A stretch of 64,000 nt of DNA from Oxalobacteraceae bacterium UBA6018 (GCA_002428015.1 DIZW01000100.1:39581-103580), one strand, 5' to 3'; shown: positions 7,930 to 16,980, counted from the stretch's first letter. Notes: a model not told the origin generated them from the letters alone. A program made the numbers and translations.

Positions 7930-10900
7930 ATGCATAAAAAAAATAGCAAGACAAACAAGCGCAGGAAAGGCGGGGTGCTGGCCAGCACGGCCGTCATCGG
8001 TATGCTGTTGGCCTCCGGCGCCTGGGCGCAAGCGAAGACCTTCAACGTCCCGGCCGCCGACGCGACCGAGTCATTTGCCCAGTTCGCCAATCAGGCCGGG
8101 ATCCGGATCGTGACGCCGCCGATCAGTTTGCGCGGGGTGCAAACCGGCGCCGTCGCCGGCGACATGGATGTGCGGGCCGCGCTGGCGCAGCTGCTGCAAG
8201 GAACCGGGCTCGAGATCGCCTCCGATGCCGGCAACGTCATCTCCTTGCGCATGGCCGCGCCGGCCGGGCCAAGCAGCAAGATCCAGGTCGTCAGCGTGAC
8301 CGGGTCGCGCATCGCCTCGCGCGGCTTCAACCAGCCGACCCCGACCACCACCCTCACCGCCGACGACATCACCAAGGCGGCGCAGCCGAACATTTTCAAC
8401 GCGATCGCTGAATTGCCGGCCCTGCAGGGCAGCTCCGGCAGCGCCGTCCTGGTGTACAGCACCTCCAGCGGCCAGCAGGGCCTGAGCTCGTTCAGCCTGC
8501 GTGGCCTGGGCGCGTTCCGTACCCTGACCCTGCTCGACGGACAGCGTGTGGTGCCCGCCAACGTGTCCGGCGTCGCCGACATCAGCCAGTTCCCGCAACT
8601 GTTGATCAAGCGCGTGGACGTCGTCACCGGCGGCGCCTCGGCGTCCTACGGCTCCGACGCGATCGGCGGCGTCGTCAACTTCATCACCGACAAGAAGTTC
8701 GTGGGATTCAAGGCCAACGTCGAAGGCGGCGAGACGACTTATCATGACGATAAGAACGTCACGCTCCAGGCTGCCTGGGGCCATGCATTTCTTGACGATA
8801 AGCTGCACGTCGTCGTCAGCGGCGAGACCAGCAAGGAGGACGGCGTACCCGCCAACGGCTTCGGCGTCGGCCCCGGCCCCAACGGCCGCACCTTCTACAA
8901 TTCGCCCGCCTTCCAGGTGCGCTCGCTTGCCCAGACCACGGACGGCAAGCCGCAGATGTACGACGTCCGCAACGCCCAGCAGTTCCAGTACAACAAATAC
9001 GGCCTGATCACCTCGGGCCCGCTGCAAGGCACCGCCTTCGGCGACAACGGCGCGCCGTACAAGTTCAACTATGGTTCCAACGGCGTGCCCGACGGCAAGG
9101 GTGGGGTGACCGGCTGCATCAGCCCATTCTGCGTCGGCGGCGACCTGTCCGGCACTTCGGGCAACGGCACCAGCCTGGCCTCCATGCTCAAACGCGACGA
9201 CGTCTACTCGCGCGTGAGCTATGCGCTCGACGCCAACAACGAGATCTACTTCACCGCCAACCTGGCCAATGTGAAGTCGTCCAACACGCCGAACCCGGGC
9301 GCGCCGAAAAACGCCAACCTGACCATCCAGTGCGATAACCCCTACCTTCCCGCCTCCATCAAGGCGGCCTGCCTGACCAACAACATCACCAGCTTCCAGT
9401 ACGGCACCGGCAACGCTTCGTTCCCACGAAACATCAGCGTCGAGCCGACCCGCAAGCAGGAACGTTTCGTGATCGGCGCCGAAGGCAGCTTCGATGCGCT
9501 CGGCACCAACTGGAACTACAACGGCTATTACCAGAACGGTACCAACCACACCGACCTGTACGTGTACGACATCATACTCAACGCCCGTTACAACGCCGCC
9601 ATCGATGCGGTCGCGCTGGCCGACGGCACGGTGGTCTGCCGCAGCGTCGCCGCGCGCGGTGCAGGTTGCCAGCCTTTGAACATCATCGGCAACGTCCAGC
9701 AAAGCGCCGCTGCGCTGGCCTACGTGCTGCCGCCTAACGGACCTGAGCAACACACCCGCCAGACCCAGAACGTCGCCAGCTTCAACGTGACGGGCGAGCC
9801 GTTTTCGCTGTGGGCCGGCCCGGTGGCCTTCGCGACCGGTCTCGAATACCGCCGCGAAGCCTACCAGGTCCGCGCCGACCCGTACGGCAATGGCGTGACG
9901 GCGGACAGCCCGAATTCGGCGGCCTACCCGGCCGATCCGGTGCTCAACGCCACCACCGGCGGCAACTGGTTCGCCGGCAACTACCGCAACGGCCAAGGCG
10001 CCTATAGTGTCAAGGAAGCTTATCTCGAAACCAATATCCCGGTGCTGAAGTCGGCAAGCTGGGGCGAAGCCAACATCAACATCGCCGCCCGCGCCACCAA
10101 CTACAGCACGTCGGGCAACGCCAACACCTGGAAAGTGGGCGGCACCTGGCAAACCGGCATCGACGGGGTGCGCCTGCGCGGTGTGACCTCGCGCGACGTG
10201 CGTGCGCCGAACCTGAGCGACCTGTATGCGCCGGCCGTGACGACCAACAACGTCGTCAAGCATAACGGCAGCACGCTGACGGTGCAGCAGCAGGTGGTCG
10301 GCAACACCCTGCTCAAGCCTGAAGTGGCGCGCAGCACCGAGCTGGGCATCATCCTGGCACAGCCGACCTGGGCTCCAGGCTTCAGCGCCTCGATCGACTA
10401 CTACAAGATCAAGGTCAATGGCGTGATTTCGACCCTCGGCCTGCAGCAGGAAGTCGATCTGTGCGATGCCGGCTACCAGGACCTGTGCGCCGCCATGGTG
10501 TTGAACAGCCCGGTACCGACGAACAACTACGTTCGTTTACAAGAGTTCAACCTGGCCTCGCTCGATCTGAAGGGTTTCGATATCGAGACCTCGTACCGGA
10601 CCAAACTGGCTGCCCTGAGCCTGCCTGGTTCCTTCACCGTGCGCGCGCTCGCCACCCACACCATCAGCAACATCACCAATCCTGGGGTGCCAGGCACCAT
10701 TCCGACCGAGTCGGCCGGCGTGAACCTGGGCGCGACGCCGAACTGGAAACTGCTGGCAAGCCAGGGCTGGTCCAGCGACAAGGCCAGCCTGACGCTGACC
10801 GAGCGCTGGATCAGCAACGGTGTGTACAGCAACGAGTACATCGAGTGCCAGACCAATTGCCCGGTCGCCACGGGGCTGCATCCGACCATCGACAACAACC

Positions 10901-11100
10901 ACATGAAGGGTGCGCTGTACTTCGACCTTGGCGGAACCTACAAGATCTCCGACAGCATGATGGCCTACTTCAAGATCGACAACGTGGCCGACAAGAACGC
11001 GCCGGCCGCGCCCCAGACCAATGTCGGCTACGACATCAACCCGGCCTTGTATGACGTGCTTGGACGCATGTATCGCGGTGGCATCCGCTTCACGTTCTAA
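7930..11100 (+). CDS. TonB-dependent receptor with N-terminal STN domain
   Basis: This 1056-residue outer-membrane receptor has a signal peptide (ending around GAWAQA, residue 35), then an STN signalling domain (about 36-110, FNVPAADATESFAQFANQ onward). The plug follows (about 120-245; VSVTGSRIASRGFNQPTP, SSFSLRGLGAFRTL, GGASASYGSDAIGGVVNFI), then a long beta-barrel ending in aromatic GGIRFTF. AGGAGATAGGAA precedes the ATG. Receptors of this size import oligosaccharides or siderophores. The downstream GntP permease and LacI-type palindrome suggest a sugar acid or its oligomer. The STN domain usually talks to a FecR-type anti-sigma factor, but none is adjacent. A strong terminator follows the gene. 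The ligand is inferred, not shown. Confidence 0.9.
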   Translation: MHKKNSKTNKRRKGGVLASTAVIGMLLASGAWAQAKTFNVPAADATESFAQFANQAGIRIVTPPISLRGVQTGAVAGDMDVRAALAQLLQGTGLEIASDAGNVISLRMAAPAGPSSKIQVVSVTGSRIASRGFNQPTPTTTLTADDITKAAQPNIFNAIAELPALQGSSGSAVLVYSTSSGQQGLSSFSLRGLGAFRTLTLLDGQRVVPANVSGVADISQFPQLLIKRVDVVTGGASASYGSDAIGGVVNFITDKKFVGFKANVEGGETTYHDDKNVTLQAAWGHAFLDDKLHVVVSGETSKEDGVPANGFGVGPGPNGRTFYNSPAFQVRSLAQTTDGKPQMYDVRNAQQFQYNKYGLITSGPLQGTAFGDNGAPYKFNYGSNGVPDGKGGVTGCISPFCVGGDLSGTSGNGTSLASMLKRDDVYSRVSYALDANNEIYFTANLANVKSSNTPNPGAPKNANLTIQCDNPYLPASIKAACLTNNITSFQYGTGNASFPRNISVEPTRKQERFVIGAEGSFDALGTNWNYNGYYQNGTNHTDLYVYDIILNARYNAAIDAVALADGTVVCRSVAARGAGCQPLNIIGNVQQSAAALAYVLPPNGPEQHTRQTQNVASFNVTGEPFSLWAGPVAFATGLEYRREAYQVRADPYGNGVTADSPNSAAYPADPVLNATTGGNWFAGNYRNGQGAYSVKEAYLETNIPVLKSASWGEANINIAARATNYSTSGNANTWKVGGTWQTGIDGVRLRGVTSRDVRAPNLSDLYAPAVTTNNVVKHNGSTLTVQQQVVGNTLLKPEVARSTELGIILAQPTWAPGFSASIDYYKIKVNGVISTLGLQQEVDLCDAGYQDLCAAMVLNSPVPTNNYVRLQEFNLASLDLKGFDIETSYRTKLAALSLPGSFTVRALATHTISNITNPGVPGTIPTESAGVNLGATPNWKLLASQGWSSDKASLTLTERWISNGVYSNEYIECQTNCPVATGLHPTIDNNHMKGALYFDLGGTYKISDSMMAYFKIDNVADKNAPAAPQTNVGYDINPALYDVLGRMYRGGIRFTF

Positions 11101-11116
11101 ATCAGCCTAGCGACCG

Positions 11117-11150
11117 ACGCGGACGGGATTTTTTCCCCTCCGCGTTTTTT
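11117..11150 (+). terminator. Rho-independent terminator after the TonB receptor gene
   Basis: ACGCGGA pairs with TCCGCGT and the inner GGGA with TCCC around a T-rich loop; a run of six T follows the stem (11145-11150). It separates the receptor from the permease at 11181. Confidence 0.8.
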
Positions 11151-11180
11151 CCATTTTCAACTCATTATTTCCGAAAAACT

Positions 11181-12545
11181 ATGCATACCGACTTAGCTCT
11201 CGCAGCATTTTTTGGCATCGCTCCCGCCGCCTGGACGGTGGGCGCCGTGGCGCTCTCGGTCGTCCTGCTGACCGTGATGATTGCGTGGGGGCGGGTACAG
11301 CCCTTCCTGGCCTTCGTCATCGTGGCGATGCTGGCGGCGGTGCTGCTCGGTCAGCCGCTCGACACCATTCCCAAAGCCATAGAAACCGGCATAGGCGACC
11401 TGCTCGGCTCGCTCGCCGTCATCATCTGCCTGGGCGCCGTGTTCGGCAAACTGATCGCCGACAGCGGCGCCGCGCAGAAGATCGCCACCACCTTGATCAA
11501 TATCTCAGGCCAAAGGCGCATGCCGCTCGCGCTCACCCTGACCGGGTTCATCGTCGGCATCCCCTTGTACTACAACGTCGGCTTCGTGCTGATGGTGCCG
11601 CTGATCTTCTCGCTCGTATTCCAGTCCGGCCGTCCCGCCGTGGCGCTGGCCATCCCGCTGCTGGCCGGCCTGTCGATCGCCCACGGCTTCCTGCCGCCCC
11701 ACCCTTCGCCCACCGCGCTGGTGGCGGCCTTCCATGGCGACCTCGGCACGACATTGCTGTACGGGCTGTTCGTCGCCATCCCCACGCTGCTCATCGCCGG
11801 GCCCTTGTTCGCCATGAGCCTGAAGAAAATCCATAGCGAACCGCTGGCCATCTTCCGCACCGAAAGCCGCACCGACGCCGAGTTGCCGGGCGCCGTCAAC
11901 AGCTTCGTCACCGCCCTCCTGCCTGTCATGCTGCTGGCCGGGGCCACCGTGCTGACCACGCGCCCGATCGCCAATCCGGCGCTGATGCGTGCCATCACCT
12001 TCGTCGCCAACCCCATGGTCGTCATGCTGGTCGCCTACAGCGCCGCCATCGTCTCGCTCGGCCTCATGCGCGGGCGCTCCATGGCCACCTTGATGAAAGG
12101 CGCCGAGCAAGGCTTGCGCGACATCGCGCCCATCCTGCTCATCATCGCCGGCGCGGGCGCCCTCAAACAAGTGTTCGTCATGTCCGGCGTGTCCGATCTG
12201 CTGGGTTCGAAGCTGGGCGCCCTTCCGATCTCGCCACTGGTGCTGGGCTGGCTGATCGCCACCGTGATCCGCATCTGCCTCGGCTCGGCCACCGTCGCCG
12301 GCCTGACCGCGGCGGGCATCGTCGCGCCGCTGGTGCTCAGCTCGGGCGTGAACCCCAACCTGATGGCCCTGGCCGTGGGCGCGGGCAGCTTGATGTGCTC
12401 GCACGTCAACGACTCGGCCTTCTGGATGTTCAAGGAATACTTCAACCTGTCGCTGAAGGACACCTTCCGCTCATGGACCATGATGGAGACGCTGGCCGGC
12501 ATTTTCGGGCTGCTCTTGACCTTGCTGCTGGAGCGCCTGCTGTAA
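11181..12545 (+). CDS. gntT: GntP-family gluconate:H+ symporter
   Basis: This 454-residue inner-membrane permease has about 12 hydrophobic helices and GntP-family signatures: IETGIGDLLGSLAVIICLGAV-type glycine pattern near residue 70, GFIVGIPLYYNVGFVLMVPL near 115-135, SIAHGFLPPHPSPTAL near 165 and a C-terminal SLMCSHVNDSAFWMFKEYF. The family (GntT, GntU, IdnT, DsdX) imports gluconate, idonate or D-serine with protons. It lies 80 bases after the receptor, beyond a terminator, so it may be transcribed by read-through or its own promoter. No gluconate kinase or dehydratase is adjacent, so the exact substrate is open. The symbol follows the closest family type. Confidence 0.85.
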   Translation: MHTDLALAAFFGIAPAAWTVGAVALSVVLLTVMIAWGRVQPFLAFVIVAMLAAVLLGQPLDTIPKAIETGIGDLLGSLAVIICLGAVFGKLIADSGAAQKIATTLINISGQRRMPLALTLTGFIVGIPLYYNVGFVLMVPLIFSLVFQSGRPAVALAIPLLAGLSIAHGFLPPHPSPTALVAAFHGDLGTTLLYGLFVAIPTLLIAGPLFAMSLKKIHSEPLAIFRTESRTDAELPGAVNSFVTALLPVMLLAGATVLTTRPIANPALMRAITFVANPMVVMLVAYSAAIVSLGLMRGRSMATLMKGAEQGLRDIAPILLIIAGAGALKQVFVMSGVSDLLGSKLGALPISPLVLGWLIATVIRICLGSATVAGLTAAGIVAPLVLSSGVNPNLMALAVGAGSLMCSHVNDSAFWMFKEYFNLSLKDTFRSWTMMETLAGIFGLLLTLLLERLL

Positions 12546-12569
12546 TTGCTCGTCCCCCAGGGGCCGCGA

Positions 12570-13193
12570 TCAAAGACCGGAGCGGCCATCGCGCGTCACC
12601 AGCACGCGGTCGATCAGGCCGTACTCCGCCCCCTGGTGGGCCGACATGTAATTGTCGCGGTCCGAATCCTTTTCAATCTGCGCCAGCGTTTGCCCGGTTC
12701 GCTCGGCCAGGATGGTGTTGAGGCGATGCCGCTGGTACAGCACTTCGCGCGCCTGGATTTCGATATCGGACGCCACGCCCTGCGAGCCGCCGTGCGGCTG
12801 GTGGATCATGATGCGCGCGTTGGGCAAGGCGTAGCGCTTGCCGATGGCGCCAGCGGCCAGCAGGAAAGAGCCCATGCTGGCGGCGAAGCCCGTGCACAGG
12901 GTGGATACGTCGGGTTGGATGAACTGCATCGTGTCGTAGACCGCCATGCCGGCATACACCGAGCCGCCCGGCGAGTTGATGTACAGCGCGATATCCTTGT
13001 CCGGATTGTCCGACTCCAGGAACAGCAGCTGCGCGACGATCAGGTTGGCCGATTGCTCGGTCACTTCGCCCACGAGGAAAATCACGCGCTCTTTCAGCAG
13101 GCGCGAGTAAATGTCGAAGGCGCGCTCGCCGCGGCCTGTTTGTTCAATGACTGTGGGCACCAAGCCTAGTCCCAGGGGAGAATTCGAAGCCAT
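12570..13193 (-). CDS. clpP: ATP-dependent Clp protease proteolytic subunit ClpP (orphan copy)
   Basis: This 207-residue serine protease has the ClpP catalytic triad Ser106 (GFAASMGSF), His131 (IMIHQPHGG) and Asp180 (EKDSDRDNYMS), and the N-terminal short propeptide. It forms a tetradecameric chamber fed by ClpX or ClpA and degrades regulatory and damaged proteins in the cytoplasm. The usual neighbours tig and clpX are absent, so this is a solitary copy and probably a second clpP in the genome. AAAGGA lies five bases before the start. A tandem 13-base repeat sits just upstream and may be part of its promoter. It converges on the permease gene with a 24-base gap. Confidence 0.95.
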   Translation of the reverse strand: MASNSPLGLGLVPTVIEQTGRGERAFDIYSRLLKERVIFLVGEVTEQSANLIVAQLLFLESDNPDKDIALYINSPGGSVYAGMAVYDTMQFIQPDVSTLCTGFAASMGSFLLAAGAIGKRYALPNARIMIHQPHGGSQGVASDIEIQAREVLYQRHRLNTILAERTGQTLAQIEKDSDRDNYMSAHQGAEYGLIDRVLVTRDGRSGL

Positions 13194-13212
13194 GTTCGTC
13201 CTTTCGGGTTAA

Positions 13213-13248
13213 AGTTGAATCAAAGAGTTGAATCAAAGAGTTGATTCA
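13213..13248. repeat. Tandem 13-base repeat in the clpP upstream region
   Basis: The unit AGTTGAATCAAAG occurs twice head to tail (13213-13225, 13226-13238) and is followed by a partial third copy AGTTGATTCA (13239-13248). It begins 20 bases upstream of the clpP start and lies between clpP and the divergent sigma-factor gene. It could be an operator array or an expanded slippage repeat. Confidence 0.7.
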
Positions 13249-13368
13249 CTGGCCGCTTGACGCACGTGGCCGGCGCCGTGTGACGACAAAAAAAATAGAT
13301 CGTTGGCGTGTCACATACGGGCCGGGCCGGACGTCAAGCGTTACCAGCACCACAACAGGAGATTCCCG

Positions 13369-14061
13369 ATGCCAGCGACCAACGACACCGACGGCGCCTT
13401 ATTCCAGCAGCTGCGCCCGCGCCTGAAAGCGATCAGCAGCCGCATCCTCGGCAGCGAAGCTGAGGCGGAGGACATCGTGCAGGATTGCTATCTCAAATGG
13501 CGGGCCACCGACCAGGCCGCGCTGGCGACGCCGGCGGCCTGGCTCACAACCGTCGTGCGGCACCAGTCGATCGACCGCCTGCGCAAACGCGCGCGGGATG
13601 CGGCCGCGGCGCGCACCGCCACGGAACTGATGCCCGAGATGCCGCCCGCGCCGCCGGAAGACGTCTTGCTGAGGCGCGCCGAACTGGGCGAGGCGCTGGC
13701 CCGCTTGCTAGCGTGCCTGTCGCCGTCCGAGCGCCTGGCGCTGGTAATGCATGAGGTATTCGAATGCGAGCATGCCGACATCGCGGCGGCGCTCGGCACC
13801 AAGACCGTCAATACGCGCCAATACCTGGCGCGCGCGCGCCGGCGGCTGCTTGAAAACAGGGCCGAGGCACCGGCAAGCGAAAAACTCTGCCGCGAATTGA
13901 TACGCCGCTTCCAGGCCGCGATCAATGGCATGGACCTGCCGGCGATGGTGACCCTGCTCGGCGAGGAGCAACCGGTGTCGGTGCGTGTCGCCCCGCAATT
14001 GCGGATCGACGCAGGCGCCTGTGCCAATGATGCGTCCTACCGGCACCTGCTGGCGGCCTAG
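13369..14061 (+). CDS. ECF-type RNA polymerase sigma factor with C-terminal extension
   Basis: This 230-residue protein has sigma-70 region 2 (RILGSEAEAEDIVQDCYLKW, then RHQSIDRLRKRARD) and region 4 (about 110-165; LLACLSPSERLALVMHEVF, ADIAAALGTKTVNTRQYLARARRRL). About 55 further residues follow (LCRELIRRFQAAINGMDLPAMV), resembling the start of the SnoaL-like tail of ECF41/SigJ-type factors but shorter. AGGAGA lies eight bases before ATG 13369. No anti-sigma factor or typical ECF41 oxidoreductase partner is adjacent, consistent with self-contained regulation by the C-terminal tail. Its targets are unknown. Confidence 0.85.
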   Translation: MPATNDTDGALFQQLRPRLKAISSRILGSEAEAEDIVQDCYLKWRATDQAALATPAAWLTTVVRHQSIDRLRKRARDAAAARTATELMPEMPPAPPEDVLLRRAELGEALARLLACLSPSERLALVMHEVFECEHADIAAALGTKTVNTRQYLARARRRLLENRAEAPASEKLCRELIRRFQAAINGMDLPAMVTLLGEEQPVSVRVAPQLRIDAGACANDASYRHLLAA

Positions 14062-14109
14062 AAGATTGTTACGGCTCAAAAAAGCGATGAATTGATTACT
14101 TATTAACTC

Positions 14110-14148
14110 ATCCGGGATACGGCGGAGACGACGCGCCGAGTCCCGGAT
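14110..14148. terminator. Nested inverted repeat between convergent genes
   Basis: ATCCGGGA (14110-14117) pairs perfectly with TCCCGGAT (14141-14148), and GGCG/CGCC pair inside. It lies between the sigma-factor stop and the small convergent gene at 14161. There is no T tract, so it may be a hairpin-only terminator or mRNA stabiliser. Confidence 0.5.
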
Positions 14149-14160
14149 CACGCCCGCGCT

Positions 14161-14349
14161 TCAAGCCGACGTATTGATCACGGTGCCCACGGTGCCGGAA
14201 GTGGCTTTAGGCGGCTCCGCCGGCGCGGGCGATGTTGCTTTGCTGCCATCGTTGTCGCCGTCGCTATCGGTACCAACCTGCTTGACTGGCTGCGAAACCG
14301 GTGGTGGCGTATAAGTTGTCGATGTGGCACTGCCAATTGCTGATGTCAT
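14161..14349 (-). CDS. Small hypothetical protein (62 aa), Ser/Thr/Pro-rich
   Basis: ATG 14349 has GGAGAAG five bases upstream and opens a 62-residue frame rich in Ser, Thr, Pro and Gly with an acidic centre (TDSDGDNDGSK) and a C-terminus TVGTVINTSA. There is no signal peptide or membrane segment and the low-complexity sequence is probably disordered. The good ribosome binding site argues that it is translated. I do not recognise a function. It stands alone between the sigma-factor gene and the SulP operon. Confidence 0.55.
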   Translation of the reverse strand: MTSAIGSATSTTYTPPPVSQPVKQVGTDSDGDNDGSKATSPAPAEPPKATSGTVGTVINTSA

Positions 14350-14461
14350 TGTCTTCTCCGAGTAGGCGGATGTCCGCAACCTCTATAACGGCACAATAGC
14401 GCGAAAGCTTGAGCGGAAAATGATGCGGCCGACAGGAAGACCGTCCATGCCGGGCCCGTCG

Positions 14462-16117
14462 TCAGCGCGACTGCGCCAGCCTGACCGCATCATCGACGCT
14501 GAGATCGCCCAGGGCTTCCTGCGCCAGGCCCGGTATCGCGGCCCGGGAAAGCAGCTGCAACACAGGCGTCTTCAGGCGGGCGAACAGCACCTGTTTATTC
14601 TCGGCCAACAGCGCGGTACAGAATCCGCTGATGGCCTCGACGCTGGAGCTGTCCAGGTCGGGCGACTCCTCGAGACTGAGAATGACGGTGTGCACGTCGA
14701 GGCCCGCGGCTTTGACGTAACGCCGGGCCTGGGCCAGAATCCGGTCGGCGTTGGCAAAAAACAGCCAGGTTTCCGGGCGCAAGATCAGGATACCGTGGAT
14801 CTCCTGGGCTTCCGGATGGGCCACCTTGCTGACGAAGTCGTGGCTGTGCCCGAGCCGCCCAAGGATGCTCACGGTCGACTCCGACAATCGCCGCAACAGC
14901 ATCAACAGGCTCACCGCCACCGCGGCCAGCAGCCCGTCCAGCACGCCGAAACTCAACACCGCGACGACCGAGGCGACAATCACCAGCCTGTCGCGGTGCA
15001 GCGTGAACGCGGGGCGGAACGCCGCCGGGCGCAAGGTGTGACTGACCGCGTGGATCACGATGGCGGCCAGGACCGGCTCCGGCGTCAGGGCGATGGCCGG
15101 CAGCATCGTCAGTACAATGATGAAGAGCGCGATCGCCGCGCACCAGCCCGCCCAGCGCGACAGCGCGCCCGCGGCTTCGTTGGCCGACGTCGCAGAATAC
15201 CCGGCCCCGGCCGGCATGCCATGAAACAGGCCGGACAGCAGATTGCCAACGCCGATGGCCAGCAGGTCCCGGTTCGACGCGACCGGATCGCCGTGCTTCA
15301 TCGCGAAGCTGCGGATCGAGCTATAGGACTCGGCGTACAGGATCATGACCATCGCCAGGCTCAATTCCCCCACACGCAGCCACTGCGCGTACGCCAGCAC
15401 CGGCAGGGTGGGCTCGGCAAGACGCAGGTCGATGGTTCCCACCAGGCCGATGCCGTAGTGCGGCAAATCGAGCCACTTGCCGGCGCCCACACCCAGCGCG
15501 ATGACCAGCAGCCCTCCCGGCAAACGGGGAAAGTACGCCAACAGGAACAGCAGGGCCAGCGCGCCGACGGCGACGCCGACGGATGCCCAATTCCATGACG
15601 CACCATGGGTACACAATTCGATGACGAAACGGGCCATGTCGCCATGTTGGGGATGTACCCCGACAATGTTGGCGACCTGCTTGAGGATGATGACGATGGA
15701 CAGGCCAAACGCGAAGCCCCGCAGCACCGGCCGGGCGATGAAATCGGAAATGCTGCCTATCTTGGACATCCCGGCGAGGATAAAAAACAGGCCGGTGAGG
15801 ATCACCATGGCGATGGCGATCGTCAGCCTGAGCGCGTTGTCGCCGCCCCCCATCGCGGCCGACGCCGCCGCCAGCACGGCGGCCGATGACGATGTCGCCG
15901 AGACGATCGCAAACCGGCTGGTACCGACCAGGCCGTAGCTGATCAAGCCACAAAACAAGGCGATGACGCCGGCCTGGGGCGGCAGATTGGCGATGCTGGA
16001 ATAGGCGACCGCTTCCGGCAGCAGCAAGCCCGCCAGCGACAGGCCGGCGATCAGGTCGGCCGCGGGCGGGATGGCTTTCGTGGGCGGCGCAGCGGTTCCA
16101 GGGTCATCGACTTTCAT
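14462..16117 (-). CDS. SulP/SLC26-family anion transporter with STAS domain
   Basis: This 551-residue protein has the SulP core: about 12-14 hydrophobic segments beginning with DLIAGLSLAGLLLPEAVAYS, the second-repeat region ESYSSIRSFAMKHGDPVASNRDLLAIGVGN, and a C-terminal STAS domain from about residue 435 (EIHGILILRPETWLFFANAD, then VILSLEESPDLDSSSVEAI). SulP proteins move sulfate, bicarbonate or dicarboxylates across the inner membrane, and the STAS domain regulates them. The gene starts 4 bases after a channel-like membrane protein and is probably cotranscribed with it. No carbonic anhydrase or sulfate-assimilation gene is nearby, so the anion is not predictable. Confidence 0.88.
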   Translation of the reverse strand: MKVDDPGTAAPPTKAIPPAADLIAGLSLAGLLLPEAVAYSSIANLPPQAGVIALFCGLISYGLVGTSRFAIVSATSSSAAVLAAASAAMGGGDNALRLTIAIAMVILTGLFFILAGMSKIGSISDFIARPVLRGFAFGLSIVIILKQVANIVGVHPQHGDMARFVIELCTHGASWNWASVGVAVGALALLFLLAYFPRLPGGLLVIALGVGAGKWLDLPHYGIGLVGTIDLRLAEPTLPVLAYAQWLRVGELSLAMVMILYAESYSSIRSFAMKHGDPVASNRDLLAIGVGNLLSGLFHGMPAGAGYSATSANEAAGALSRWAGWCAAIALFIIVLTMLPAIALTPEPVLAAIVIHAVSHTLRPAAFRPAFTLHRDRLVIVASVVAVLSFGVLDGLLAAVAVSLLMLLRRLSESTVSILGRLGHSHDFVSKVAHPEAQEIHGILILRPETWLFFANADRILAQARRYVKAAGLDVHTVILSLEESPDLDSSSVEAISGFCTALLAENKQVLFARLKTPVLQLLSRAAIPGLAQEALGDLSVDDAVRLAQSR

Positions 16118-16121
16118 GGCG

Positions 16122-16865
16122 TCACGACAGGATATTGACGGCGCGCGCCGCCAGCAAGCCCACCGTCAATAAAGAGGCGCTTGATTCGACGATGAACAGC
16201 AGCTTGACGCGATGGCTCAAGGGCATGGTGTCCGTCGGCGAAAACGCCGTCGCGTTGGTGAAAGAAACGAAGAAGTAATCGACGAATCCCGGTGTCCAGT
16301 TCTCATACCCTGCGACCGTGCCCAGCGATTGTGGGAATTGAAAATCCGGGGGGTGGCGGTTTTTCTTCAAGCACCGCAGCGCCGGCCCTCCCTGGTCGAT
16401 ATTCCAGAACCACAAGGCGAACACGACCACGTTGGTGAACCAGATATTGAGCGCGTCGATCAGCAGCGATTGCCCGGTTGCGCCCTTCGCGCCATACAGC
16501 AGCGCGTGCAGCACGCCGAACAGGGCCTCGAAATTAATGGCTGAAATCAGGAAGGTCAAGAAAATCGCCGCGCGCCGGATAATTCGACGGTGCCGATGAA
16601 CTTTTTCGAAATGGTCGTTGGTGGTCGCCTTGCGCATGCGGGTATTGGTCCAGGCGGTCGCCACCGACAGCGGAACAAGCAGGGCCAGTTCGATGCAGGA
16701 GGTGACCCAGGAAGGGATAATCGTCAGATCGTTAATCAGGAACCCATTGAGTATGGCCGTGAGCAAGATAGCGCCGCGCGCCAGCCAAAAATCGAAAAAG
16801 TGCGTGCGCAAAGGCATTGAAGGTATCTGCATAGGCAAAAAACTGTCCGCTGTGTGCGAGCGCAT
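16122..16865 (-). CDS. Multi-pass membrane protein with a K+-channel-like C-terminal pore region
   Basis: This 247-residue protein has about five or six hydrophobic segments. The last third (GFVDYFFVSFTNATAFSPTDTMPLSHR cut into its parts: a helix FVDYFFVSFTNAT, a turn AFSPTD, then RVKLLFIVESSASLL) has the layout of a two-helix potassium-channel pore. The selectivity-filter TVGYGD is replaced by TAFSPTD. It could be a non-selective or anion pore or a non-conducting relative. A start at 16865 has a weak GGTGG site; 16832 is an alternative. It is the first gene of a two-gene unit with the SulP transporter, and a duplicated TGTACACAGA lies about 100 bases upstream. Function is not known. Confidence 0.65.
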   Translation of the reverse strand: MRSHTADSFLPMQIPSMPLRTHFFDFWLARGAILLTAILNGFLINDLTIIPSWVTSCIELALLVPLSVATAWTNTRMRKATTNDHFEKVHRHRRIIRRAAIFLTFLISAINFEALFGVLHALLYGAKGATGQSLLIDALNIWFTNVVVFALWFWNIDQGGPALRCLKKNRHPPDFQFPQSLGTVAGYENWTPGFVDYFFVSFTNATAFSPTDTMPLSHRVKLLFIVESSASLLTVGLLAARAVNILS

Positions 16866-16960
16866 GGGACCACCCGCGCGCTCAAATGATCGGCCGCTAT
16901 CGCGCCCGAATGGTTTCAGTCACCAATAGCGCCTGGCTGGCGCCCTGATGTTTGACATAG

Positions 16961-16980
16961 TGTACACAGATGTACACAGA
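16961..16980. repeat. Direct repeat of TGTACACAGA
   Basis: TGTACACAGA occurs twice in immediate tandem, each with a TGTACA palindrome core, 96-116 bases upstream of the membrane-protein gene at 16865 and downstream of the kdpE stop. It is in the right place for a regulator binding site of the SulP unit. Confidence 0.5.

Noticed and set aside
8071..10263. Long minus-strand frame opposite the STN-type TonB receptor
   Set aside because: Compositionally biased translation without family resemblance; the plus-strand receptor has full plug and barrel motifs.
7930..14061. Idea that the STN-containing receptor and the ECF sigma factor form a FecA-FecR-FecI signalling set
   Set aside because: No FecR-type gene is present, the sigma factor has an ECF41-like tail rather than a FecI layout, and clpP and gntP lie between.
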